Positions 1 through 8,187 of a DNA stretch of 64,000 nucleotides are shown piece by piece. Source of the stretch: CBDFKQ01 sp965248855 (GTDB taxonomy: Bacteria; Bacteroidota; Bacteroidia; Cytophagales; 172606-1); the NCBI GenBank assembly GCA_965248855.1, contig CBDFKQ010000026.1:84375-148374 (forward strand), given 5' to 3'. Position 1 is the stretch's first letter; every line of letters starts with the position of its first letter. Under the pieces are notes generated by a model, which saw only the letters and a list, made by a program, of their open reading frames with translations, was not told the origin of the DNA and did not search any database. The translations under genes were made by a program, and so were the position numbers.

Positions 1-1
1 A

Positions 2-343
2 AAAATAATTATAAATACAGCCTTAAAAGTTATAAGAAAACAGGTTTTGGTTTTACCTGCTTCCGATTCCATAATTTTAGAAAATTACAGTGATGGAGAA
101 CAACCACCCCTATCTTCCTATAGTTTTTTAGAATTAATAAATATGATACAAAAGTTACCTGCAGGTTATCAGGTTATTTTTAATTTATACGCAATTGAAG
201 GTTATAACCATAGAGAAATAAGTGTAATGCTAGGGATAAGCGAGGGCACTAGTAAATCTCAATATGCAAGGGCAAAAGTAACTTTGCAGCAAATGATACA
301 ACAACACAGCTATGAAAATAAACTTGAGTACCCAAACAAGTAA
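2..343 (+). CDS. ECF-type RNA polymerase sigma factor, C-terminal part (gene enters from the left edge)
   Basis: The frame is open to the first base of the window, so only the C-terminal ~113 residues are present and the start lies outside. The visible part holds sigma region 4: a leucine-rich helix (FLELINMIQKLPAGYQ) followed by a helix-turn-helix with the family pattern YNHREISVMLGISEGTSKSQ and a basic tail ARAKVTLQQM. In the family this part contacts the -35 (here -33) element. The next gene starts 16 bases downstream on the same strand and encodes a single-TM protein with a beta-barrel-like C-terminus, the usual Bacteroidota pairing of an ECF sigma with its own membrane partner. Functional assignment is firm; the regulon cannot be told. 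Confidence 0.9.
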   Translation, partial: KIIINTALKVIRKQVLVLPASDSIILENYSDGEQPPLSSYSFLELINMIQKLPAGYQVIFNLYAIEGYNHREISVMLGISEGTSKSQYARAKVTLQQMIQQHSYENKLEYPNK

Positions 344-359
344 TTTAAAGTAACAGTAA

Positions 360-1919
360 ATGCAGGACGATTTCGAAAAAGGTGAGTTTGAGAAAGACTG
401 GCAGAAAGCATTTAAAAATGCAGAAATAAAACCATGGAGAACCTCATGGGATTCTGTAAAAATGGATTTAGACGCTGCCAATGCGAAAAACAAACGCAAA
501 ACATTTTTTATGTTTTTGCGGTATGCGGCCGTTGCATGTTTTTTATTGGCAATTGGTTTATTTACAGGCTACCTGTATAATAAACGAGAGGATAAAACTT
601 TAACTGTTTTGGTTGATAACAAGGAAGATAATAAAAAAATAAATTCAACTCTTAAAGACAGTAAGGTATTATCTAACCAAAAAATCGGAAATAATAATAA
701 TTTAAATAAAACCTCGGATAGAAGGTCAGATCCATCCAAAAAGACGGATAATTTTTACTCTAAAAAAGATGATTCTAATCAATCCGGAAAGAAAGATCAG
801 TTTAATACTTTGAAGAAAGGACAAGCTGAGTTTCAATCTTTAAAAAAACAGTTTTTAGTTAATAAAAATCAGAATAATTATTCAAAAGAAATTTTAATAC
901 AAGAAAATAATGAAGTTGTATATTATAATAAAATTTCGGTAACCGGAATAAATAATATTTTAGCCATTTATTCAATAAAAAGATTAACCAAAGATTTTAA
1001 GGACGAACCGGTTGTTTTACCTATAAAAGTAAATTACCTGCCTTTAACAGGGGATGAACCTGATAAAAAAGAAGAGAAAAAGGAAATTCAAAAATGGAAT
1101 ATAGATTTAGCATATGCTCCCGGTAATTTTCAACCCAACATTCAAAGCAATAAAGCCTCTTCATATGCAAATTCTGTACAAAGCAATCAAGCGGGCAGAA
1201 ATGTTAATTCATTAAGCGGTAATTATTTTACACCAATATCAAAAACGGCCTTTCAAAATGCTTCAGGTGCAGTTGATAATGATTTAAGCAATTCAAAACC
1301 TGCTTTTTCATATCAGGTAAACTTTGGTGCAGGATACTCGCTTAATTCTAAATTTTCCATTAACATGGGTTTGCAATATTTATATCAAAATTCGCAGATT
1401 ACTACTTCTCAATACTTTACAGATAATTTAACAAACAGTAAAACTACATATATAACAGATGTAGTTTCTACAAGTAATAAAACAAGCCAATTAGAGACCT
1501 TAGATAAGGTTTCAATCAACGCCTCCTCTAATCGCATTAATTCAAATAGTGATATTATTGTTAACAATACTTATCGATACTTAAGTGTTCCCATTATGAT
1601 CAGATATAAATTAGTAAATAAAAAAATCGGTATAAGTGCGGGTGCCGGAATTTCGGCAGATATTTTTATTAATAATCAAATCGGTAATCACAAAGAAGGG
1701 GTGAGTGAGCAAACTTTTAACAGCAGCAATTCTATTTATAAAAGCCTCGGATATAGCGGATTATTAAATTTAAGAATGGATTATAAACTTTCAAAGAGGT
1801 ATTCTTTCTTTTTGGAGCCCGGTTTCCGTACGGCTTTAAGTTCATTTACTAAAGCATCGTCTGTGAACAGTTATCCAATATCTTTAAATGTAGGTACCGG
1901 ATTGCGTTTTCAATTTTAA
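360..1919 (+). CDS. Single-TM protein with C-terminal outer-membrane beta-barrel-like domain, partner of the ECF sigma factor
   Basis: 519 residues. The N-terminal ~48 residues are charged and look cytoplasmic (DWQKAFKNAEIKPW then a basic stretch KNKRK), followed by one hydrophobic segment at about residues 50-70. Residues ~80-170 are a low-complexity Asn/Lys/Ser/Asp linker. From about residue 310 to the end the sequence alternates in short amphipathic strands and finishes with a terminal phenylalanine (LRFQF), as in PorT-like/OmpA-type barrels of Bacteroidota. It follows the sigma gene by 16 bases, so an anti-sigma-like or signal-transducing role for the N-terminus is inferred from position only. 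The combination of an inner-membrane-type helix and an outer-membrane-type barrel in one chain is topologically odd. Confidence 0.75.
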   Translation: MQDDFEKGEFEKDWQKAFKNAEIKPWRTSWDSVKMDLDAANAKNKRKTFFMFLRYAAVACFLLAIGLFTGYLYNKREDKTLTVLVDNKEDNKKINSTLKDSKVLSNQKIGNNNNLNKTSDRRSDPSKKTDNFYSKKDDSNQSGKKDQFNTLKKGQAEFQSLKKQFLVNKNQNNYSKEILIQENNEVVYYNKISVTGINNILAIYSIKRLTKDFKDEPVVLPIKVNYLPLTGDEPDKKEEKKEIQKWNIDLAYAPGNFQPNIQSNKASSYANSVQSNQAGRNVNSLSGNYFTPISKTAFQNASGAVDNDLSNSKPAFSYQVNFGAGYSLNSKFSINMGLQYLYQNSQITTSQYFTDNLTNSKTTYITDVVSTSNKTSQLETLDKVSINASSNRINSNSDIIVNNTYRYLSVPIMIRYKLVNKKIGISAGAGISADIFINNQIGNHKEGVSEQTFNSSNSIYKSLGYSGLLNLRMDYKLSKRYSFFLEPGFRTALSSFTKASSVNSYPISLNVGTGLRFQF

Positions 1920-2009
1920 AACGGGTTTTTATTTTTTTTTAGAAAAATTTTTAAGTTGATGCAACCCTTTTGGTTCGAGATGGGTCATGGTAAAAAAAAT
2001 GTTTGATTT

Positions 2010-2123
2010 ATGTTTTCAATTAAAATTAAAAGCCGTTCAGAACGTAAAGTTGTAAGAGAACTTGCTTTTTATGTGGTTTTATTATTTATATCTTTATTAT
2101 TATTGGGTTCTGTTACATCTTGA
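2010..2123 (+). CDS. Possible small membrane peptide (37 aa)
   Basis: An ATG-initiated frame of 37 codons ending in TGA. The N-terminus is strongly basic (KIKSRSERK) and the second half is a continuous hydrophobic stretch (FYVVLLFISLLLLGSV), giving a clear one-helix, positive-inside layout. It lies between the beta-barrel gene and the hairpin at 2201-2235. No ribosome binding site is obvious, which is not decisive in Bacteroidota. It could be chance in AT-rich sequence. Confidence 0.25.
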   Translation: MFSIKIKSRSERKVVRELAFYVVLLFISLLLLGSVTS

Positions 2124-2200
2124 TTGTAAAAAAATATTTTTACTTTTTTAAATTGATTTTAAAATTTTGAGATTGTAAGTTTTAGTTAAATATAAGTTTA

Positions 2201-2236
2201 AAATAGCGGCATGCTTTGCGTGCCGCTATTTTTTTA
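2201..2236. terminator. Rho-independent terminator hairpin between convergent genes
   Basis: Arms AAATAGCGGCA and TGCCGCTATTT form an 11-bp stem, extended inward by GC/GC pairs around a TTT loop, followed on the + strand by a T run. It sits between the beta-barrel gene (+) and the DUF2059 gene (-). The A-rich left flank is weaker as a U tract for the minus direction, but it may serve both genes. Confidence 0.8.
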
Positions 2237-2263
2237 TAATATATTAAGATCCGGGAATGATTA

Positions 2264-2722
2264 TTAATCTTTTTTGTCCCCCATTTTATCCATAATCATT
2301 TTTTGCAATTCGGGAGTATGCTCAAGCGCTTTCTTTTGGCCAATTTCAGCCCCTTTACTCATTATTTCGCCTTGTTTGGAAGCCAATTTTAACCCGATTG
2401 GAGATTTATAAAACTTGGAAATTTCTTTCAGTTCTTTTTCTGAAAATTCATCAGTATATAATTTCACCATATCATCTTTTAAACCGGCCCAACTGATATA
2501 TTTATTTGCCCATTGTTTAATTATATCCGAGTATTGAGCCATTGCAGGGTTTGATTTGGTTTGAAGCTCCATCATTTTCTCCATAGACGTTTTAAAGTTC
2601 TGCTCGGCACCCGAGGCTATTAAAAGTTCTTCGGCTGCTTTTTTATGCACCTCAGTTTGTGAATAAGTTTCACTCACAATAGCAATTAATAAAATTGCCG
2701 ATAATAATATTTTCTTTTTCAT
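2264..2722 (-). CDS. Secreted DUF2059 domain protein
   Basis: 152 residues from the ATG at 2722. The open frame extends to 2797, but the internal ATG is preferred because it gives a clean signal peptide (MKKKILLSAILLIAIVSETYSQ) with a cleavage site before Q/T. The mature part is helical and matches the DUF2059 pattern: an early 'AAEELLIASGAEQNFKTSME' helix and the conserved C-terminal block 'FSEKELKEISKFYKSPIGLK' about residue 95-115. In the family this domain is a small all-helical periplasmic unit of unknown function. It is transcribed towards the beta-barrel gene and shares the intervening terminator. Function beyond export is unknown. Confidence 0.8.
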   Translation of the reverse strand: MKKKILLSAILLIAIVSETYSQTEVHKKAAEELLIASGAEQNFKTSMEKMMELQTKSNPAMAQYSDIIKQWANKYISWAGLKDDMVKLYTDEFSEKELKEISKFYKSPIGLKLASKQGEIMSKGAEIGQKKALEHTPELQKMIMDKMGDKKD

Positions 2723-3010
2723 GTTAATGATTTTAATTTTTATCAAACTTAAAATAAAAAAAGAGGATAAAAAAAAAGATTTCCTTTGATTTTTCATGTG
2801 AAGATAAAATTATATTCCCAATATTTTTGAAATAGAATTTTTAGCGGAAAAGAAACTGTTAAAATAAATTTATATCTCTTTCCTACTAAATTTAATAATG
2901 GTGTAAGATGTATTCTATATAAATTTTTATTTTATTTGCGTATATATCAGATTATCGGAACTCGTTTTTAATTATTTTAAAAGTATATCTCTTTAAACCA
3001 AACCTTTTTT

Positions 3011-3904
3011 ATGAAATACACAATTAATACAACTGCAATTTTATTATTTTCTGCAGGGATGTTAGCCTTTTCGGGATGTTCTGAAACAAAAACCGATAAG
3101 CACACAACTACTGATTCTTTAACTACGGATACAGTAACCACCACCACAACAGTAACGGATAAATTTTTAGGTGAATTGCCAAAAGTTTCTGAAATTCCGG
3201 CAATGCTTCAGTTGACGGGTGCAGATTTTAACCCTACATTGGTTAACCCTTCCAATAAAGTTGAATCATATACTACAACTTCTGATAAGGCAGCTCTCAA
3301 TTTGGGTGTTTATGGAACAGATATAGGATATTTAGCCTCTTATAATAAAACGCAAGATATTTTAAACCATGTTAAATCGGCTCAAAAACTGGCTGAAAAA
3401 GTAGGCGTTACTAAAATATTTGACAGCTCTATTCAAAAAAGATTTGAAGCTAACTTATCGAAAAAAGATTCTTTAATCGGTTTGGTAAATGAAAGTATGA
3501 TTACCGCCGATAAATATTTAAAAGAAAGCGACAGAACAAATACAGCTTCTCTGGTTGCAGTTGGTGCTTTTATAGAAGGCTTATCTATCTCCACAGGTTT
3601 AATAGAAAAATATCCAAAGAATGTTTCTGTAGAAATCAGGGATGGGGTATTGAGCAGTTTAATTTTAACAATCGCAAAACAGAAAAAAACACTTGGCGAT
3701 TTAATAAGTATTCTTAAAGCTGCCAAACAAGATGCAACAGTTAAAGAATTTACTACTCATCTTGAAGAGTTACACAAAAAATTTGAAACTCTAAATATTG
3801 AAGAGCAATTAAAGAACAACAAAGGAGACCTTAAAATTACTCCTCAGATTTTAACAGACATCATACCAAAAGTAAAAGAGATCCGTAATAAAATTATTGG
3901 TTAA
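3011..3904 (+). CDS. Putative lipoprotein of unknown function
   Basis: 297 residues. A signal peptide ends in a lipobox, FSGC, with the lipidated cysteine at residue 23. It is followed by a Thr/Asp-rich linker rich in TTT, typical of the disordered segment between a lipid anchor and a folded domain. The rest (about 55-297) is mostly helical, with amphipathic Lys/Leu/Glu stretches and no motif I recognise. It is monocistronic: a long inverted repeat follows the stop, and the next gene (mutL) is convergent. Outer-membrane or periplasmic location is inferred from the lipobox. Confidence 0.7.
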   Translation: MKYTINTTAILLFSAGMLAFSGCSETKTDKHTTTDSLTTDTVTTTTTVTDKFLGELPKVSEIPAMLQLTGADFNPTLVNPSNKVESYTTTSDKAALNLGVYGTDIGYLASYNKTQDILNHVKSAQKLAEKVGVTKIFDSSIQKRFEANLSKKDSLIGLVNESMITADKYLKESDRTNTASLVAVGAFIEGLSISTGLIEKYPKNVSVEIRDGVLSSLILTIAKQKKTLGDLISILKAAKQDATVKEFTTHLEELHKKFETLNIEEQLKNNKGDLKITPQILTDIIPKVKEIRNKIIG

Positions 3905-3936
3905 GTTTTTAGACAGTATAATTTAATTAAAGATGT

Positions 3937-3972
3937 GAATGGGTTCATCTTTTCAAAAAGATGAACCCATTC
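3937..3972. terminator. Long inverted repeat between convergent lipoprotein and mutL genes
   Basis: Arms GAATGGGTTCATCTTTT and AAAAGATGAACCCATTC are perfect reverse complements of 17 bp with almost no loop. There is no T run after the stem on the + side, so it is not a classic intrinsic terminator; transcript-end protection or bidirectional termination is the likely role. Confidence 0.6.
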
Positions 3973-4081
3973 ATGTCAAATACAAACCGTTTTTGTTTGC
4001 GAATTAATAATAAACATTACAAAAACAGTCTTATTAAGAAAATAAAATTTAAATTTTATTCCTATTTTTTGAAATAAATGA

Positions 4082-5929
4082 CTAACCAAACATGGCAGAA
4101 ATTTTATCCATACTTAAAATAATAAATATGGATTTTCCATCCGGAGTAAAATTAGGGCGTGTTGTAGCAAAGAGTTGCTCTATTAATAAACTTGTTTCCG
4201 ATTCAGATAATGATAAACCGGGTTTAATGGCAGATCTCTTAGCTAATGACCTTGCTATATTTTCCTGCCTCCCTATTTGAAGGTTAGAATTCCATTTATA
4301 TTGCTCAATCAATCCCTCAAGTATTGATTTTTCGGTTCCGCTTAATAAATCACCGGGAACTCCGTTTACCGCTATGGTATGTTTACCTATTACATTTAAT
4401 ACAAATCCTAAACCTTTAATTTCTTCTTCCATTTCCATCAGCAATTCAAAATCTGCCGCGTTAAATTGTACCGCCAAAGGGAATAATAATTGTTGTGAAG
4501 TACCGCTGTGGTTTGTTATCCTCTCCATAAAACGGTCATAAAGAACACGTTCATGTGCAAGCTGCCTGTCTATCAATAACAAACCGCCTCGGGTTTGTAA
4601 TATAAGGTAACGGTTATATAATGATAAAACTGCTTTTGTATAATCATTAAAACTTTCACCTTCGTGTGTTTCCTTCTCAATGTTGTTTACTTTACTTCCA
4701 AAAGTAATTTCCCGGAGCGGAGTAGATTCCGTTTCAATAATATTAGCGTTATGTTGATCCCTCTCATTCAAAAATGCATCCTGAAAATCTTGATACATTT
4801 TATTCCAGTTTTTTAGATTAGATTTTTCTCTCGGCGTTTCATTCAAATAATCATTATTAAAAGTTTTTTTATTTGATTGAGGGAACATTGCATCACTGAT
4901 TTTAATATTTGATTCAAAATCGAGTGATGGCACTATATTGTTGGTTCCCAATGCCATAGTAGCTGCGGCAGCAATTACAGCGTAAATGGCCCTTTCATCA
5001 TCAAACTTTATTTCAGTTTTTGTGGGATGAACGTTGATGTCTATATGAACAGGATCGATTTCGATAAATAAAATGTAAAAAGGAAATGTGCCTTCATGAA
5101 TAAGGTTATCATAGGCCGACATGAGGGCGTAGTGTAAATAATTATGACGGATATACCTGTTATTAACAAAGAAAAATTGCTCCCCCCTACTTTTTTTTGC
5201 AAATTCAGGCTTACCTATATATCCACGTACTTTTACAAAAGGGGTTTCTTCATCGCATGCAGTTAATTGTTCTTTATAGTGTTTGCCAAACAAGGCTACA
5301 ATTCTGTGGCTCAACTTACCTCCGGTTAAACGGTATATTTCAAGGTCGTTATTAAAAAATTCAAAACTTTTTTCGGGATATGATAATGCTATCCTATGAA
5401 ATTCTTCAAGAATATGCCTCATTTCTACCGCATTGGATTTTAAAAAATTTCTTCGTGCAGGTACATTAAAGAACAAATTTTTAACACATAAATTCGTCCC
5501 TGTTTGGCATGTTATAGATTCATGGCTTTTAATTTCAGAACCTTCAATTTTTATAAGTGTTCCCAACTCATCATCTTTTCTTCGGGTTCGCATTTCTACT
5601 TGCGCAACTGCAGCAATAGATGCCAGGGCTTCGCCGCGAAAACCCATTGTTCGGATTGAAAATAAATCTTCCGTCTTTCTTATTTTGGATGTTGCATGCC
5701 TTTCAAAACTCATTCTTGCATCCGTTTCCGACATTCCGGAGCCATTATCAATTATTTGAATTAAAGTTTTACCCGCATCTTTTACTATAAGTTGAATATA
5801 ATCTGCACCACTGTCTATTGCATTTTCCATCAACTCTTTTACTACAGAGGCAGGTCTTTGAACCACCTCGCCGGCTGCAATTTGATTGGCAATTGAATCG
5901 GGAAGTAATTGAATTATATCTTTCATCAT
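4082..5929 (-). CDS. mutL: DNA mismatch repair protein MutL
   Basis: 615 residues, normal length. The N-terminal GHKL ATPase motifs are all present: MENAIDSGAD (N36 for Mg), DNGSGM at 61-66 and GFRGEAL at 96-102, followed by the transducer domain. MutL couples MutS mismatch recognition to strand incision and excision. The C-terminal dimerisation domain ends with FATTRPNFTPDGKS. The position of the endonuclease motif (normally DQHAxxExxxxE) reads DRQLAHERVLYD at about residue 452-463, and no ACR/CPHGRP-type cysteine motif is seen where AKRSAIKPG stands. The nuclease site therefore looks degenerate. It is transcribed alone; no mutS or mutH is nearby. A second Met at position 2 is an equally good start. 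Confidence 0.95.
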   Translation of the reverse strand: MMKDIIQLLPDSIANQIAAGEVVQRPASVVKELMENAIDSGADYIQLIVKDAGKTLIQIIDNGSGMSETDARMSFERHATSKIRKTEDLFSIRTMGFRGEALASIAAVAQVEMRTRRKDDELGTLIKIEGSEIKSHESITCQTGTNLCVKNLFFNVPARRNFLKSNAVEMRHILEEFHRIALSYPEKSFEFFNNDLEIYRLTGGKLSHRIVALFGKHYKEQLTACDEETPFVKVRGYIGKPEFAKKSRGEQFFFVNNRYIRHNYLHYALMSAYDNLIHEGTFPFYILFIEIDPVHIDINVHPTKTEIKFDDERAIYAVIAAAATMALGTNNIVPSLDFESNIKISDAMFPQSNKKTFNNDYLNETPREKSNLKNWNKMYQDFQDAFLNERDQHNANIIETESTPLREITFGSKVNNIEKETHEGESFNDYTKAVLSLYNRYLILQTRGGLLLIDRQLAHERVLYDRFMERITNHSGTSQQLLFPLAVQFNAADFELLMEMEEEIKGLGFVLNVIGKHTIAVNGVPGDLLSGTEKSILEGLIEQYKWNSNLQIGRQENIARSLAKRSAIKPGLSLSESETSLLIEQLFATTRPNFTPDGKSIFIILSMDKISAMFG

Positions 5930-6423
5930 TTTTAATTACAATCTATCGTATATCATTACAAAAATAGATATTAATAATCCGGTTTTTTATTTTCCCGGAT
6001 TAATGAGTAGAAACATTTTAGGTTTAAATAATAAGTAATTGATTTTTTATTATCAGACAATAAAATTTTAACGGTTTTATTTTTAAACTTTATCAGGTTA
6101 TAAAAGTATTAAAATAAATGTCTTGGACCTGCTTATATCCGGGGATTAAGTTCCAATCCTTTAGCCAAAAGAAAATAATAAACTTCAACCAAAAAAATAA
6201 ATAATTATAATTATCAGTTTATCAATATCAATATATTCATAATTTAAAACCATATTTAAATTAATGTTATTAACTTAACAAACCAATGTGATTGAATCTC
6301 AATCTCCGCTCTTCTGAGCAACAATTTATGATTTATATAGGTTACCAGATCTAAGAATAAGTTGAGGCTTTGTAATAATAATAATAATGTTGCAACCTTA
6401 GAATAAAAAATTCTAAATCTAAA
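5930..6423. other. Intergenic region without a recognised gene
   Basis: About 490 bases of very AT-rich DNA between the divergent mutL and Crp/Fnr genes. A 61-codon minus-strand frame overlaps it but looks like chance. The promoters of both genes should lie here; I see no clean TAnnTTTG element. Confidence 0.5.
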
Positions 6424-7026
6424 ATGGAGAATAATAAACAAATAATTGACTATATAAAAAAATATGTCTCACTTACTTTTGAAGAGGAGGAACAGTTTTT
6501 AAGTAAAGTAACTTCGGCAAATTTTAAAAAAGGAAAATTTATTATTAAAAAAGGTGATGTAAATCGCTATCAAAATTTTATAATTAAAGGATGCTTAAGA
6601 ACATACAAAATTGACCAAAATGGCAAAGAAAGTATCTTAACATTTTCATTGGAGAATTGGTGGGCAGGAGATTTATATAGTTTTCTTTTAGAGCAGCCAA
6701 CGGAATATTTTATAGAAGCAATAGAAGACACAGAAGTAATAAGAATTACGAAACAAAATTTGGAAATCATTTATAAAAAAATACCACAAATCAATGTGTT
6801 ATTTCGTATTCTTTTAGAGAGAGCATTTATTGCTCAGCAAGAAAGAATTATGAGTAATATTACGGAAACCGCAGAAGAGAAATATATAAAATTAAGAAAA
6901 AAATATCCACTATTTGAAAAAAGAATACCCCTGAAACATCTTGCACTTTACCTTGGCATCACACCACAATTTTTAAGTATGATAAGAAAAAAAATTTCAC
7001 GAAAGTCGATTTCTTCAAGTAGTTGA
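6424..7026 (+). CDS. Crp/Fnr-family transcriptional regulator
   Basis: 200 residues. The N-terminal two thirds has the cyclic-nucleotide-binding fold pattern: a GKFIIKKGDVNR turn, then IIKGCLRTYKID and the hydrophobic beta strands to about residue 115. The long dimerisation helix follows (NVLFRILLERAFIAQQERI), and a C-terminal winged-HTH has IPLKHLALYLGITPQFLSMIRKK at about 167-190. No FNR-type cysteine cluster is present, and the arginine that binds cAMP is not evident, so the ligand is unknown. It is the first gene of a compact set with a cysteine hydrolase (start inside 60 bases) and a Cdd1-type HhH protein, and probably regulates that set. Confidence 0.88.
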   Translation: MENNKQIIDYIKKYVSLTFEEEEQFLSKVTSANFKKGKFIIKKGDVNRYQNFIIKGCLRTYKIDQNGKESILTFSLENWWAGDLYSFLLEQPTEYFIEAIEDTEVIRITKQNLEIIYKKIPQINVLFRILLERAFIAQQERIMSNITETAEEKYIKLRKKYPLFEKRIPLKHLALYLGITPQFLSMIRKKISRKSISSSS

Positions 7027-7076
7027 ATTTTTATACAGTTTTTAGTTTTCAATTTTGCAATTCACAATTAAAATCA

Positions 7077-7688
7077 ATGAAAATGCAAAATAAAAAAATA
7101 AACAGGGCACTAATTATGATTGAGTTTCAAAATGATTGGCTTTTGGCAGACAGTATTTTAAATACTTTTATGCAGGATAGGGAACAATTCTCAAATTCAG
7201 TTATTAACGGTGAAAGTGTACTTCATTATGCAAGAAAGCAAAATTGGCACATTATACATGTAGGATATTTTTTTAACGAAGGCTACCCTGAACTCGGCAA
7301 TAAAGAGGCAGGAATGTGGGGCTTAATTAAAAACACAAAAACCTTTCAGGCAGGTACAAAAGGAAGTGAATATCATCAAGACTTTTTACCTGTTGAAGGA
7401 GAGTTTGAGGTAAGTGGTCGGGTAGGAGTAAGTGCATTTAGTGGTTCTAACTTAGATGCCTACTTAAGAAATAATCATATTGAAGAAATTTATTTGGCAG
7501 GCTATGCCCTTCACGCCTGCGTTGAATCTACTTTTAGAGATTCTCACGATAGAGGATACATACCTACTGTTATTTCTGACGCAAGTGCTACTTTTACAAC
7601 CCAAATAAGAGACAATTTTCTTCAAAACATAGTTTATGCCTTTGGGAAACAGATAACAACTGAAGAATTGCTTGTTTCTAATTTATAA
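7077..7688 (+). CDS. Isochorismatase-like cysteine hydrolase
   Basis: 203 residues from the ATG at 7077. The frame also runs upstream to a TTG overlapping the previous stop, but that segment (MNFYTVFSFQF...) does not belong to the fold. The core shows the family layout: catalytic Asp in IMIEFQNDW (D20), the SAFSGSNLDAYLR segment, and the nucleophile Cys in GYALHACVESTFRD (C148), then a DRGY...ISDA strand-loop. Members hydrolyse small amides or isochorismate-type ethers in the cytosol. The triad lysine normally sits four residues before SAF; here that place is Arg, within SGRVGVSAF. The gene lies between a Crp/Fnr regulator and a Cdd1 gene only 3 bases downstream. Confidence 0.85.
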   Translation: MKMQNKKINRALIMIEFQNDWLLADSILNTFMQDREQFSNSVINGESVLHYARKQNWHIIHVGYFFNEGYPELGNKEAGMWGLIKNTKTFQAGTKGSEYHQDFLPVEGEFEVSGRVGVSAFSGSNLDAYLRNNHIEEIYLAGYALHACVESTFRDSHDRGYIPTVISDASATFTTQIRDNFLQNIVYAFGKQITTEELLVSNL

Positions 7689-7691
7689 TTT

Positions 7692-7994
7692 ATGGCTGAT
7701 AATATACATGAGGAGAGAGAAAAGGCAATCAGTAAACTAAAAACCTTACCGGGGGTCGGAAAGCGTATTGCTTCCGACTTTTGGCGTTTAGGCATAAAAT
7801 CCATAGCAGACCTACAAAAATGGGATGCTGATGAGTTGTATAAATGTAACAATGAGTTGAAGGGAAAAGTTGAAAATAGGGCATTGCTTTATATTATGCG
7901 TTGTGCAGTTTATATAGCCAATACACCCAAAGAAAAACAAGAACCGGACAAAATTATTTGGTGGAATTGGAAAGACTGTGAAGAAAAGTTATAA
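7692..7994 (+). CDS. Cdd1/'pathogenicity locus' family helix-hairpin-helix protein
   Basis: 100 residues. A single helix-hairpin-helix is visible at the N-terminus (ISKLKTLPGVGKRIASDFWRLG, with the GVGK hairpin and a second IKSIADLQKW unit). It is followed by a conserved helical tail with an Arg/Cys/Ala stretch (MRCAVYIANTP) and a Trp-rich C-terminus (WWNWKDC), the usual look of the Cdd1 family. The fold suggests nucleic-acid contact; the true role of the family is unknown. It starts 3 bases after the hydrolase stop, so it is almost certainly co-transcribed. Confidence 0.8.
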   Translation: MADNIHEEREKAISKLKTLPGVGKRIASDFWRLGIKSIADLQKWDADELYKCNNELKGKVENRALLYIMRCAVYIANTPKEKQEPDKIIWWNWKDCEEKL

Positions 7995-8187
7995 GATATG
8001 GATTTAATGCAATACTACTTTAAAGCATAAATTTCAAAATCCTGCCATAAAAGAGCAAAGAGGCATAGATAAATAATTTTATAAATATGATTTGTTTATA
8101 GCAGGTGAGTTTAAATTCAGAAAAAAATATTTCCTCTTTTATTTCAAAATAATTGCAAATTGCGCACTAAAAATTGCAATTATTTAA

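Noticed and set aside
6256..6441. 61-codon minus-strand frame upstream of the Crp/Fnr gene
   Set aside because: It covers the promoter region of a real gene and has no features beyond AT-rich hydrophobic codons.
7023..7076. TTG start for the cysteine hydrolase overlapping the Crp/Fnr stop
   Set aside because: The extra 18 residues do not fit the family; the ATG at 7077 gives the normal N-terminus before the first strand.
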